This document shows positions 8,482-16,883 of a DNA stretch of 64,000 nucleotides, in pieces. A model generated the notes under the pieces. That model made no database searches, had not been told where the DNA came from, and saw only the letters and a list, made by a program, of their open reading frames with translations. A program made the position numbers and the translations under genes. The stretch spans positions 620,001 to 684,000 of the forward strand of contig OY969109.1 in the NCBI GenBank assembly GCA_963698015.1, given 5' to 3'. Origin of the DNA: VAXT01 sp963698015. Its GTDB lineage: Bacteria > Actinomycetota > Thermoleophilia > Gaiellales > Gaiellaceae. Positions within the stretch are counted from its first letter, which is position 1; each line of letters opens with the position of its first letter.

Positions 8482-10343
8482 GGCAATCCGAGCGCCTTCA
8501 GCAGCTGGCAGTTGTGCGGATCGAGCTGCAGCGCGCGCCTCAGCTCCCGGCGCGCGACCGCGGTGTGCCCGAGCACCTCTCGGTCGAAGAGCCCGAGCTG
8601 GTACCAGCTCGCCCAGTTCAGCGGCTGGAGGTCGACCGCCTGCGCGTAGAGCTCACGCGCCCGGACCAGGTTCCCCGCATCCTCCTCGGCCGAGGCCCAG
8701 GCCTGGAGCGGCGCGATCGAGAGCGGGTTCAGCGAGTGCGCGCTCCTCGCCGACGACGCTGCGTGCGCGAGGTTGCCCCGCTCGATCTGCGAGTACGCGT
8801 CGTCGACCCGGGCTGCCGCGAGCCGCGGCGCGGCGATCGAGTAGAGCCCGGCCCAGGCGACGAGCACGACGACGGCGACCCAGGCGTAGTGCCGGCCGAC
8901 GCGGACGGGCTCACGTCCCGCCGCGAGCAGGAACCCGATCACGAGGAGCAGCGGCCCGGCGAGCGCGACGAAGTCCCAGTCGTAGTCGAGGAGGCCGTGG
9001 ACGAGGAACGCGGGCACGGCAAGGCCGAGCGCCAGCGCCGCCTCGCGTTCGTCGCCGTCGAGCCGCCCCAGCGCCCGCCACGCCCCGAGGAGCGCCGCGC
9101 CCATGGCGCCCACCCAGAGCGCAAGCCCGACGAGACCCGTCTCGGACGCGAACTGGAGCGGCAGGTCGTGCGTCTCGAGCACGTCCACGCTCGACTCCCG
9201 GAACTTCCGGTGCACGATCTCGAACGACCCGGCCCCGGTTCCGCCGACAGGCTCGCCCGCGAACCCGTGCCAGGCCTCCTTCCACCAGCCCCAGCGGTTG
9301 TTGAGGCTGCTCTCCCCCAGCCGGCTCGGCCCCGAGCTGACCGAGGTCGTGCCCCCGAGCGGATTGCCGCTCGCCAGGACGACGACAAAACCGCCCGCGA
9401 CGCACGCGATCGTCACCCCCGCGGCCACGCGCAGCAGCAGCCGCTCGCGCTCCGGCCCCGGCCGGTAGTGCAGGAAGTAGGCCGCCGCGAAGGCCGCGCC
9501 CGCGCCGAGCACGAACGCGAGCGCGAACCAGGCGCCGTCGTGCACGCGCACGCTGTGCGGCTGCCCGTCCTGCGCGATCCCGGGCAGGAGCAGCGCGATC
9601 GCGCACACGATCCCGGCCGGGACGCCGCCGCAGACGAACGCCGCCAGGCTCTCGAACCGCTCCCGCGTCAGGACGAACCAGCCGGCGAGCGCGACGAGCG
9701 CCGCGAGCACGCCCCCGCGCGAGTACGTGAGCACGAGCGCGATCAGGAGCGCGTACAGCCCGACGACCGCTCCCGCGCGAACGACACGCGGGTGCCGCCG
9801 GCTCGAAGCCGCCCAGAGCGCGATCGGCAACCCGAACACCATCACGAGCGCGAGCGCGTTCCAGTACCCGACCGGAGACCGAAGCCGCGCCAGCCGCCCG
9901 TAGTCCTCGTACAACGCGGGCACGGCCTTTCCGGCCAGCGCCCAGAGGGCCGTCACCCCGACGAGCGCTCCGATCAGCCAGGCGCCGACCCGGGTCGAGA
10001 GCGCCGACCCCGCGAACGCCCCCACGACCGCGAACGCGAAGTACGCGAGCCCGCGGTTGAAGTAGTCCCACGAGCGGTCCGGCAGGACCGACCAGAGGAT
10101 CGTGACGCCGGACCAGACCGCGAACCCACCGCCGAGCACGGCGAACGCGATCCCCTCGCGCCCCAGCCCGGGCAGGGGCAGCAACCCGAGGAACGCGAGC
10201 CCGCACGCGCCGAGGGCGATCACGAAGGCGGCCGCGCCGATCCACGCAACGGCCCCGTCGCCCGACCCCCCGCCGAACAGCAGCGCCGCCGCGATCAGCG
10301 CGCCGGCCGCGCAAAGAAGGCTGAAACGGCGCGACGCGGCCAC
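8472..10343 (-). CDS. O-antigen ligase/polymerase-like (Wzy_C) membrane protein with C-terminal TPR
   Basis: 623 residues from a GTG at 10343, with about 12-14 hydrophobic helices. The Wzy_C/WaaL region is recognisable: GRLARLRSPVGYWNALAL, LTYSRGGVLAALVALAGW, and the periplasmic loop NRWGWWKEAWHGFAGEP with GTGAGSFEIVHRKFRES and HDLPLQFASETGLVGL. After the last helix (about residue 515) a soluble tail carries tetratricopeptide-like helices (NPLSIAPLQAWASAEEDAGN, LQPLNWASWYQLGLFDREVL). Such proteins polymerise or transfer polysaccharide in the outer leaflet. Adjacency to a second polytopic sugar-type protein and a nearby epimerase supports envelope glycan synthesis. TATCCT lies 9 nt before the start. 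Confidence 0.82.
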   Translation of the reverse strand: MAASRRFSLLCAAGALIAAALLFGGGSGDGAVAWIGAAAFVIALGACGLAFLGLLPLPGLGREGIAFAVLGGGFAVWSGVTILWSVLPDRSWDYFNRGLAYFAFAVVGAFAGSALSTRVGAWLIGALVGVTALWALAGKAVPALYEDYGRLARLRSPVGYWNALALVMVFGLPIALWAASSRRHPRVVRAGAVVGLYALLIALVLTYSRGGVLAALVALAGWFVLTRERFESLAAFVCGGVPAGIVCAIALLLPGIAQDGQPHSVRVHDGAWFALAFVLGAGAAFAAAYFLHYRPGPERERLLLRVAAGVTIACVAGGFVVVLASGNPLGGTTSVSSGPSRLGESSLNNRWGWWKEAWHGFAGEPVGGTGAGSFEIVHRKFRESSVDVLETHDLPLQFASETGLVGLALWVGAMGAALLGAWRALGRLDGDEREAALALGLAVPAFLVHGLLDYDWDFVALAGPLLLVIGFLLAAGREPVRVGRHYAWVAVVVLVAWAGLYSIAAPRLAAARVDDAYSQIERGNLAHAASSARSAHSLNPLSIAPLQAWASAEEDAGNLVRARELYAQAVDLQPLNWASWYQLGLFDREVLGHTAVARRELRRALQLDPHNCQLLKALGLPCA

Positions 10344-10453
10344 TACCGGCGGAGGATATGGCCTGCGCTGGAACCGGTGGAAAACAGCGATTTCACCGAG
10401 GAATCGGCTTACAAAGGCTTAACAAGCGGCTAACCGGGGCATCAAGGCCATGC

Positions 10454-10993
10454 ATGAGACTCTGTTGCCAATGCCAGCGACCCCCAGCAGGTAGGCTCGG
10501 AGCCATCCGAACGGCTCGCCTCATCGCCGCCAGCGTGGCCGCCGTCGTCCTCGGTGTGCTCTCGCTAGCCGTCTCCGCGCCCTCAGCGTCGGCGCAGACC
10601 GCATGCTGGAAGCAGATCCAGGACGACTGGGTGAACGACGGGATCATCCAGGGCGTCTACCCGCTCCACTGCTACGGCGAGGCGATCAAGCACGTCCCGA
10701 ACGACCTGCAGCAGTACACGGGGATCGTCGACGACATCACCGCCGCCAGGCAGCGGGCCTCGAGACTCAGGACGCTGTCAGGGAACCCCCAACCGCAGCC
10801 TCAGGCGCAGGTCAACCCGAACGACCCGGCCAACGGCGTCTACAACTCGGCGATCGACAAGCTCGGCCCGACCAACTCGGACTCGCTCCCACTCCCCTTG
10901 CTGATCCTCGCCGGCCTCGCGCTGATCATGCTCGCCACCGGCGCCGTCGGGCTCGCGACGCGCCACCTCAGGGCTCGCAAAACCCCTGCTTAG
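10454..10993 (+). CDS. Small secreted or membrane-anchored protein of unknown function
   Basis: A hydrophobic signal segment (IRTARLIAASVAAVVLGVLS, ending near SASAQT) precedes an extracytoplasmic domain with WKQIQDDWVNDGIIQGVYPL and CYGEAIKHVPNDLQQYT, two cysteines, a PQPQPQAQ linker and a C-terminal transmembrane helix (LPLLILAGLALIMLATGAVG) followed by basic residues. The ATG at 10454 is in frame, but the signal really starts at an ATC codon (10505) that follows TAGGCT by 7 nt. A leaderless start there, perhaps a miscalled ATG or GTG, is therefore possible. No function can be assigned. Confidence 0.65.
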   Translation: MRLCCQCQRPPAGRLGAIRTARLIAASVAAVVLGVLSLAVSAPSASAQTACWKQIQDDWVNDGIIQGVYPLHCYGEAIKHVPNDLQQYTGIVDDITAARQRASRLRTLSGNPQPQPQAQVNPNDPANGVYNSAIDKLGPTNSDSLPLPLLILAGLALIMLATGAVGLATRHLRARKTPA

Positions 10994-11104
10994 CTCCTTT
11001 TTCTCGTACCGTCCGACGCTACTCCTAACCTCGCAGGTCCGCTCGACGACGGCCGTTCCGCCGCCTGGGCGCTCATAACTAGGCTTAGACCAGGAGGTGG
11101 AGGA

Positions 11105-14050
11105 ATGGCGTCCGCGAAGCCCGCAGAAACCGCACTCGACGAGGTCACGAACGAAGTCGTAGACGGCGCACAGAACGTCGCCGTCAGGCGCTACTTCACG
11201 ATCCCCGGCCGCGACCCGTTCGAGGAGGTCGAGTGGGAGCTCCGCGACGCGCTGATCCCGGGCAAGGAGAAGCCGGTCTTCGAGCAGAAGGGCGTCGAGT
11301 TCCCGAAGTTCTGGTCGCAGACGGCCACGAACATCGTCGCGCAGAAGTACTTCCGCGGCCGCATGGGCTCGCCCGACCGCGAGTCGAGCGTCAAGCAGAT
11401 GATCGGGCGCATCGTCGACACGGTCGGCACGTGGGGCCGCGAGGGCGGCTACTTCGCCGACGAGGAGGAGGCCGAGACCTTCCAGGCCGAGCTGAAGGCG
11501 ATCCTCGTCAACCAGTACGCGGCCTTCAACTCCCCGGTCTGGTTCAACGTCGGTTTCGAGGAAAAACCGCAGTGCTCCGCGTGTTTCATCCTCTCGATCG
11601 AGGACTCGATGGAGTCGATCCTCGACTGGATCCGCCGTGAGGGCGTCATCTTCCGCGGCGGCTCGGGCTCGGGCGTCAACCTCTCCAGGCTTCGCTCCTC
11701 GAAGGAGCAGCTCTCGAAGGGCGGCTACGCGAGCGGCCCGGTGAGCTTCATGCGCGGCGCTGACGCGTCGGCCGGCACGATCAAGTCGGGCGGCAAGACG
11801 CGGCGCGCGGCGAAGATGGTCGTACTCGACGTCGACCATCCGGACGTCGAGGAGTTCATCTGGTGCAAGGCGCACGAGGAGGAGAAGGCGCGCGTCCTCG
11901 AGGCGGCCGGCTACGACATGTCCCTCGACTCGGCCGACTGGGCCTCGATCCAGTACCAGAACGCGAACAACTCGGTGCGCGTCACCGACGCGTTCATGGA
12001 GGCGGCCGAGGCGGGCACCGACTGGAACCTGACCGCGCGCACCGACGGCACGGTCGTCGACACGATGCCGGCGAAGAAGCTCCTGCGGGACATGGCCGAG
12101 GCGGCCTGGAAGTGCGCCGACCCGGGCGTCCAGTACGACACGACGATCAACCAGTGGCACACGCTCCCGAACACGGGCCGCATCAACGCGTCGAACCCGT
12201 GCTCGGAGTACATGTCGATCGACGACTCGGCGTGCAACCTCGCGTCGATCAACCTCTTGAAGTACCGCCGCGAGGACGGCGACCTCGACGTCGAGGCGTT
12301 CGAGCACACCGTCGACGTCATGTTCCTCGCGCAGGAGATCCTCGTCGGCTACTCCTCGTATCCGACGCCCGAGATCGAGCGCAACGCGAAGGCGTTCCGG
12401 CAACTCGGCCTCGGCTATGCGAACCTCGGCGCGCTGCTGATGGCGCGCGGGCTCCCGTACGACTCGGACGAGGGTCGCGCGTACGCGGCCGCGATCACGG
12501 CGCTGATGACCGGGCGCGCGTATCGCAAGTCGGCCGAGATCGCCGGGCGCATGGGCGCGTTCGCGGGCTACCGGCCGAACGCCGCCGCGATGATCGGCGT
12601 CATGGCGCAGCACCGCGCCGCGGTCGGGAACATCGAGAACACCGACTCGGTTCCGGCCGATCTGCTTGTCGGCGTGCCGGCGCGCGTGGGACGAGGCGCT
12701 CAACCTCGGCGAGGTGCACGGCTACCGGAACGCGCAGGCGACCGTGCTCGCGCCCACCGGGACGATCAGCTTCATGATGGATTGCGACACGACCGGGGTC
12801 GAGCCCGACTTCTCGCTCGTCAAGTCGAAGAAGCTCGTCGGCGGCGGCGAGATCACGATCGTCAACCAGACGGTGAAGGCCGCGCTCGAGCGGCTCGGCT
12901 ACGCGCCGAACGAGGTCTCCGACATCGAGGCCTACGTCGACGAGAAGAACTCGGTGATCGGCGCTCCGCACCTGAAGAAGGAGCACTACCCGGTCTTCGA
13001 CTGCGCCGTCGGCGAGCGCGCGATCCACTACATGGGCCACGTGAAGATGATGGGCGCCGTCCAGCCGTTCATCTCGGGCGCGATCTCGAAGACGGTGAAC
13101 ATGCCCGAGGACGCGACCGTCGAGGACGTGGCCGGTCTCTACACCGACGCGTGGAAGCTCGGCGTGAAGGCGATCGCGATCTACCGCGACAACTGCAAGG
13201 TCGCGCAGCCGCTCTCCTCGAAGAGCCAGGCCGCGATCGCGAACGTGACCGGTGTCGCCGCGCCGCCGGTGCCGCTGACGCAGCGCCGCCGGCTGCCCGA
13301 GGACCGCGTCGAGGTCGGCCGCAAGTTCCGCGTCGGCGACTACGAGGGCTACATCCACGTCGGCCTCTACGAGGACGGGACGCCCGGCGACATCTTCGTC
13401 GACATCGCCAAGGAGGGCACGACGCTGGCCGGCCTCATGAACTCGTTCATGATCTCGGTCTCGTTGGGCCTCCAGTACGGAGTCCCGCTCGAGGTCTATG
13501 TCTCGAAGTTCGCGCACATGCGCTTCGAGCCGAGCGGCCAGACGAACGACGCGGACATCCGAATCGCGAAGTCGATCGTCGACTACGTGTTCCGCTGGAT
13601 GGGCAAGAAGTTCCTGACCACCGACCAGCAGGAGGAGATCGGGATCCTCTCGCCGGAGGTGAAGGCCCGTCTAGCGGAGCGCTACAACGGCGGCGGCGAG
13701 ACCTCGGCCGAGGCGCCCGCGGCGCCACTCGAAACCCCACCACCGGGCCAAACCGCCCTGTTCAACGCGTGGGAGGACGCAGTCGAGTGCGCCAAGTGCG
13801 GCGGCCGGATGATCCGAACCGGGTCAGCTGCTACACGTGCCGAGACCGGCTAGCGGAGCGCTACAACGGCGGCGGCGAGACCTCGGCCGAGGCGCCGGCA
13901 GCGCCGCTCGAGACGCCCCCACCGGGCCAAACCGCCCTGTTCAACGCGTGGGAAGACGCAGTCGAGTGCGCCAAGTGCGGCGGCCGCATGATCCGCACGG
14001 GCAGCTGCTACACGTGCCGAGACTGCGGCACAAACACCGGCTGCTCTTGA
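11105..14050 (+). CDS. nrdJ: Vitamin B12-dependent (class II) ribonucleotide reductase, frameshifted, duplicated C-terminal tail
   Basis: Adenosylcobalamin-dependent enzyme making deoxyribonucleotides. The start ATG has a strong GGAGGTGGAGGA leader. Visible features: AFNSPVWFNVG and CSACFILSIEDSMESI (redox Cys), RGGSGSGVNLSRLRS, NASNPCSEYMSIDDSACNLA (radical-site Cys), APTGTISFMMDCDTTGVEP, the TSCPD domain from RLPEDRVEVGRKFRVGDYEG, and the Cys-rich tail CAKCGGRMIRTGSCYTCRDC. Frame 2 is used to about 12665, where an extra T (ctgcttgtcg) shifts to frame 3. Two extra bases near 13817-13826 return it to frame 2. The last about 59 codons are present twice. With shifts repaired it encodes about 980 residues. 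No ATP cone is seen. A hairpin terminator follows. Confidence 0.9.
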   Translation: MASAKPAETALDEVTNEVVDGAQNVAVRRYFTIPGRDPFEEVEWELRDALIPGKEKPVFEQKGVEFPKFWSQTATNIVAQKYFRGRMGSPDRESSVKQMIGRIVDTVGTWGREGGYFADEEEAETFQAELKAILVNQYAAFNSPVWFNVGFEEKPQCSACFILSIEDSMESILDWIRREGVIFRGGSGSGVNLSRLRSSKEQLSKGGYASGPVSFMRGADASAGTIKSGGKTRRAAKMVVLDVDHPDVEEFIWCKAHEEEKARVLEAAGYDMSLDSADWASIQYQNANNSVRVTDAFMEAAEAGTDWNLTARTDGTVVDTMPAKKLLRDMAEAAWKCADPGVQYDTTINQWHTLPNTGRINASNPCSEYMSIDDSACNLASINLLKYRREDGDLDVEAFEHTVDVMFLAQEILVGYSSYPTPEIERNAKAFRQLGLGYANLGALLMARGLPYDSDEGRAYAAAITALMTGRAYRKSAEIAGRMGAFAGYRPNAAAMIGVMAQHRAAVGNIENTDSVPADLLVGVPARVGRGAQPRRGARLPERAGDRARAHRDDQLHDGLRHDRGRARLLARQVEEARRRRRDHDRQPDGEGRARAARLRAERGLRHRGLRRREELGDRRSAPEEGALPGLRLRRRRARDPLHGPREDDGRRPAVHLGRDLEDGEHARGRDRRGRGRSLHRRVEARREGDRDLPRQLQGRAAALLEEPGRDRERDRCRRAAGAADAAPPAARGPRRGRPQVPRRRLRGLHPRRPLRGRDARRHLRRHRQGGHDAGRPHELVHDLGLVGPPVRSPARGLCLEVRAHALRAERPDERRGHPNREVDRRLRVPLDGQEVPDHRPAGGDRDPLAGGEGPSSGALQRRRRDLGRGARGATRNPTTGPNRPVQRVGGRSRVRQVRRPDDPNRVSCYTCRDRLAERYNGGGETSAEAPAAPLETPPPGQTALFNAWEDAVECAKCGGRMIRTGSCYTCRDCGTNTGCS
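13668..14023 (+). repeat. Tandem imperfect duplication of the nrdJ 3' end
   Basis: Unit 1 (13668-13846) and unit 2 (13847-14023) both encode the linker and zinc-ribbon-like tail, from RLAERYNGGGETSAEAP through CYTCRD. Nearly all differences are at third codon positions (cccgcggcgcca versus ccggcagcgccg, gag/gaa, cgg/cgc). Unit 1 also has two extra bases near gatccgaaccgggtcagc. The pattern fits either two alleles joined in assembly or a real coding duplication under purifying selection. Confidence 0.9.
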
Positions 14051-14072
14051 ACATCACTCGTGACGGCTTGTC

Positions 14073-14096
14073 GGAAGCCCCGGAAACGGGGCTTCC
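14073..14096 (+). terminator. nrdJ terminator
   Basis: Perfect 10-bp stem GGAAGCCCCG / CGGGGCTTCC closed by a GAAA tetraloop, 22 nt after the nrdJ stop. This is a strong intrinsic-terminator-type hairpin without a U-run. Confidence 0.8.
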
Positions 14097-14194
14097 GGGG
14101 TTCTGGCCGCTGACCTTCGTCCGACGCACCTGTAAGAGCGAGCTCGCAAGCCGGCTTCCTTGTGTCCGCCAGCGGGGTTAACGTTTGCCGCCAA

Positions 14195-14734
14195 ATGGCG
14201 ACCCCCAGGAAGGATCCAGAGGTCGAGGCGATGGGCAGGGTCGCTGCTGCGCTCGACGCCGTGGACGACGAGGACGCACGCGCACGTGTCGTCCGGTGGG
14301 CAGCGGACCGCTACGGCGTGACCCTGGCGGCGCGGAAGCAGAAGCAGGACAATGTCGGGGGTGGGGGTGAGGCTGGCGACGTCACGCCGGACGAGTTCGC
14401 AGAGTTGAGCGACCTGATCGCCGCCGCCGCACCGACCAACGACGAGGACAGAGCGCTCGTCGTCGGCTACTGGCTACAAGAGCTTCAAAAGAACCAAGTA
14501 TCGGACTTCCCGAGCCAGTCGGTTAACACCGAGTTGAAGCACCTTGGACATGGCGTCGAGAACATCACCCGCGTCCTCGAGAACTTGAAGAGCACCAGCC
14601 CGAAGCAGGTCATCCAGACGAGGAAGAAAGGCACGTCGAGGCAGGGCCGTAAGCGGTTCAAGCTCACCAAGGTCGGCAAGGACCGCGTGAAAGCTTTGAT
14701 AGCGGGCACGGCTGCCGACCGCGACGACGAGTAG
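14195..14734 (+). CDS. Unknown protein with C-terminal winged-helix-like domain (first gene of a two-gene module)
   Basis: 179 residues. The acidic N-terminal helical part (EAMGRVAAALDAVDDEDARARVV) is followed by a Gly-rich linker (NVGGGGEAG, 53-61). The C-terminal domain of about 95 residues looks like a winged helix: helices around DEDRALVVGYWLQELQK and VNTELKHLGHGVENITRVLE, then a basic wing VIQTRKKGTSRQGRKRFKLT. I recall similar uncharacterised proteins paired with relatives of the next gene, but no named family can be given. It starts the accessory island just after the nrdJ terminator. The next gene begins 3 nt after the stop, so the two proteins probably act together. Confidence 0.72.
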   Translation: MATPRKDPEVEAMGRVAAALDAVDDEDARARVVRWAADRYGVTLAARKQKQDNVGGGGEAGDVTPDEFAELSDLIAAAAPTNDEDRALVVGYWLQELQKNQVSDFPSQSVNTELKHLGHGVENITRVLENLKSTSPKQVIQTRKKGTSRQGRKRFKLTKVGKDRVKALIAGTAADRDDE

Positions 14735-14737
14735 CCC

Positions 14738-15508
14738 TTGAAGAGCGCGATCCGCGCCAGCATGGTCGCCGCATACGACCCGGCGCTAGTCGACGAACTG
14801 CTCGACGCCTATGAGGAGGCGAAGCGCAACTACTACCTCGGCGGACTACGGCTCAGCGAGGTCGAGGGTGGCCGCTTCGCGGAGGCAGCGTTCCGAATGT
14901 TGCAGCAGGAGACAACGGGGAAGTTCACGCCGCTCGGTAGGCAGCTGCCGCGCACCGACCAGCTGATCGCGGACCTCGAGAAGCTGCCCTCAGCCAAACA
15001 CCCAGATGCCGTCCGCATTCATATCCCGCGGTCGCTCCGGCTCGTGTACGACATTCGGAGCAAGCGCGACGTAGCGCACCTTGCCGACGGCATCGACCCG
15101 AACCTGCAAGACGCCACGCTCGTCGTGTCGGTGCTCGACTGGATCACGGCCGAGTTCATCCGCCTGCATCACAGTGTGTCGGCCAACGACGCGCAGAAGC
15201 TACTAGACGAGCTAGTGACGCGGGTGGCTCCGGTGGTGGAGGACTTCGACGGTTTCCTCAAGCTGCTCAACCCGAAGCTCGGCGCGTCCGACCAGTGCCT
15301 CGTCCTGCTCTACCAGCGTGGCACTGAGGGTGCGGAGTACGCGGAGCTAGAGGCGTGGGTGAACCCAAGATCTCGAGCGAACTTGCGCCGCACGGTGACC
15401 GCCCTCGTGCACATGAAGGCGTTCGTGCACCAAGCGGGCATGCACTACCAGATCACGAAGTCAGGTCGACTTGACGTCGAGAACCGAAAGCTGGTCGAAC
15501 CGGAGTAG
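14738..15508 (+). CDS. Unknown protein with HEPN-like motif and C-terminal winged helix (second gene of the module)
   Basis: 256 residues from a TTG; an in-frame ATG at 14762 is an alternative. The N-terminal half is helical and contains YDIRSKRDVAH: R107-x6-H114 (also R110-x3-H) resembles the R-x4-6-H motif of HEPN RNases, set in a long helix and followed by DGIDPNLQDATLVVSVLDWI. The C-terminal part (ASDQCLVLLYQRGTEGAEY ... LRRTVTALVHMKAFV ... YQITKSGRLDVE) reads as a winged helix similar in layout to the upstream protein's. HEPN assignment is by motif and helical context only. The tight pairing suggests a toxin-antitoxin, abortive-infection or regulatory complex, which is inference. Confidence in it being a gene is high; the role is unknown. 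Confidence 0.72.
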   Translation: MKSAIRASMVAAYDPALVDELLDAYEEAKRNYYLGGLRLSEVEGGRFAEAAFRMLQQETTGKFTPLGRQLPRTDQLIADLEKLPSAKHPDAVRIHIPRSLRLVYDIRSKRDVAHLADGIDPNLQDATLVVSVLDWITAEFIRLHHSVSANDAQKLLDELVTRVAPVVEDFDGFLKLLNPKLGASDQCLVLLYQRGTEGAEYAELEAWVNPRSRANLRRTVTALVHMKAFVHQAGMHYQITKSGRLDVENRKLVEPE

Positions 15509-15707
15509 GGGTCGGGCGGCGAGCCGAACGCCTAGGACGCTCCGCACGACCCGACCCACCGCGAGCGTAAGCGGGCTGGCGACGACGGCGCTAGAGGCTC
15601 AACCGAACACGTCTCGAACGGACGTGGACATATCTCCAAGGCTTTCCCTTGGCTTCCCTTACCTTCCAAACCTCGAACCGGCCTCGCGCCCGGGTAGGCC
15701 GCGAGGG
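15509..15707. other. Intergenic region between convergent genes, nothing assigned
   Basis: About 200 nt between two convergent stops. The only structure noticed is a small inverted repeat CCAAGG ... CCTTGG at 15636-15652 with a 5-nt loop, too weak to call a terminator with confidence. Confidence 0.4.
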
Positions 15708-16346
15708 TTATCCGAGCTGCTGACGCGCGTGGGCGCAGATCGCGTCGACCACGCGGGCACCTACGAAGACTTCCGGGCTGACCTTCCTCTTCATAGAGCC
15801 GATCTTGTCGACGACATATGCATAGTCGCCGCTGCGCTTCGCGGCGTCCTTGAATGGGTCCTCCTTCAGCATCTCCGGGCCGTCGCCATAGACCAACACG
15901 CGCAGGTTTTGCGATCCCTTCACGGGCCAGAGTCCATTGAGCGTGTCCCTGTTGTAGCGCGTGAGTCGAGCCGCCGCACAGTGCATTGCCTTGCCGATCT
16001 TGACGCACGACAGCTCGTGTACGAGTTCCCCCGATTCGGCAACCAAAGCACCTTCGGGGGGTGCGCAGAGCGTCAGGGTTATGGCATAGAGCGCGTCTTC
16101 GCACCCCGGATGCCTCCATCTGTACTCGATTTGATCTAGGAGCCCCCGACCGTTGACCGGGGCGACCGCACGAAGACGTTCTAGTTCGTCATAGAACTCG
16201 GCTTCTCGTGGCCTCAGTTCCTCCTCTTTATCGGCGGATCGCTGTGCAAACGCCACGACACGGTTGAAAAACGAGTCGCTCCGTCCGAAGCGATAGTTCC
16301 CACGCCAGACTGTCAGCGGAGCATCAGTCAAGGCCCTCGAGAGCAT
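15708..16346 (-). CDS. Unknown protein overlapping the RNase HI gene
   Basis: 212 residues from an ATG at 16346 that lies inside the last codons of the RNase HI gene (23-nt overlap), so it is very probably translated from the same mRNA. The sequence is hydrophilic, mixed alpha/beta, without signal or membrane segment. Notable stretches are SFFNRVVAFAQRSADKEEEL, GLLDQIEYRWRHPGCEDALY, CVKIGKAMHCAAARLTRYN and LRVLVYGDGPEMLKEDPFKD. I do not recognise a family. Codon use is visibly less G+C-rich than that of surrounding core genes, consistent with acquisition along with the island. Confidence 0.65.
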   Translation of the reverse strand: MLSRALTDAPLTVWRGNYRFGRSDSFFNRVVAFAQRSADKEEELRPREAEFYDELERLRAVAPVNGRGLLDQIEYRWRHPGCEDALYAITLTLCAPPEGALVAESGELVHELSCVKIGKAMHCAAARLTRYNRDTLNGLWPVKGSQNLRVLVYGDGPEMLKEDPFKDAAKRSGDYAYVVDKIGSMKRKVSPEVFVGARVVDAICAHARQQLG

Positions 16347-16767
16347 CCCTCACAAGTCGGTCTGCCTCGGCGTTCATCTCCCGGGGCACCCAGCTGACCC
16401 GGATGCTCTTGAACCGAGCTACGAGACCGCTCGCAACTTCGTGCAGTTCCATGAGATGAGCTTGCCGCACCGCGGAGGCACCATTTAGTTGTTCCACCAC
16501 GAGCTCAGAGTCCATGTACACCCGGAGTCGCTCGATCTCGTAATCGTGCGCAAGCCTCAGTCCTTGGATCAACGCTTGGTATTCCGCCACGTTGTGGGTG
16601 GCAGGACCGATCACTTCTGAGATCACAGCCACCGGGACCAGACGGCGCGTTCGTAAGAGCGCACCAATCGCTGCAACGGGCAGAGGGTCACCGGCGCGGC
16701 GCTGCCCCTTGAATGCGTATCCCCCGTCAGTGTTGAGTAGGTAGCACCCACTCTTCAGGCTGGTCAT
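16324..16767 (-). CDS. Ribonuclease HI-like protein
   Basis: 147 residues, the compact RNase HI size. The four catalytic acids are all visible: D14 in LLNTDGGYAF, E62 in HNVAEYQALIQGL, D86 in LRVYMDSELVVEQL and D136 in MNAEADRLVRDAL. It should cleave the RNA strand of RNA-DNA hybrids, or bind them. The active site is of the plant-type/YpdQ-like subgroup rather than E. coli RnhA, because the basic handle region is absent. The ATG at 16767 follows TAGGAT by 8 nt. The downstream unknown gene overlaps its end. Its setting in an accessory island next to nuclease-type genes suggests a defence or element-borne role rather than housekeeping (inference). Confidence 0.85.
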   Translation of the reverse strand: MTSLKSGCYLLNTDGGYAFKGQRRAGDPLPVAAIGALLRTRRLVPVAVISEVIGPATHNVAEYQALIQGLRLAHDYEIERLRVYMDSELVVEQLNGASAVRQAHLMELHEVASGLVARFKSIRVSWVPREMNAEADRLVRDALEGLD

Positions 16768-16883
16768 CGGCGGTGATCCTACGCCGGCCTGCCTGCGCGC
16801 CCGCGATGACGCGCGCTCGAGACTGAGGCAGGTTCGGGAACACCAGCCAGCATCGAACTGGAGGGTTCGAACCCCGCGCGAGC

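Noticed and set aside
10994..11104. Cobalamin riboswitch or NrdR box before nrdJ
   Set aside because: The gap is only about 110 nt, with a TAGGCT box and a Shine-Dalgarno. No B12-box or paired NrdR-type repeats are visible.
12640..13860. Intein or programmed frameshift in nrdJ
   Set aside because: Flanking sequence is continuous with normal NrdJ after correcting one extra T near 12666. No intein blocks (Cys start, His-Asn end) or slippery heptamer with a downstream knot is seen.
15636..15652. CCAAGG/CCTTGG hairpin as a terminator between convergent genes
   Set aside because: Only 6 bp, no U-tract and over 50 nt from either stop; too weak to call.
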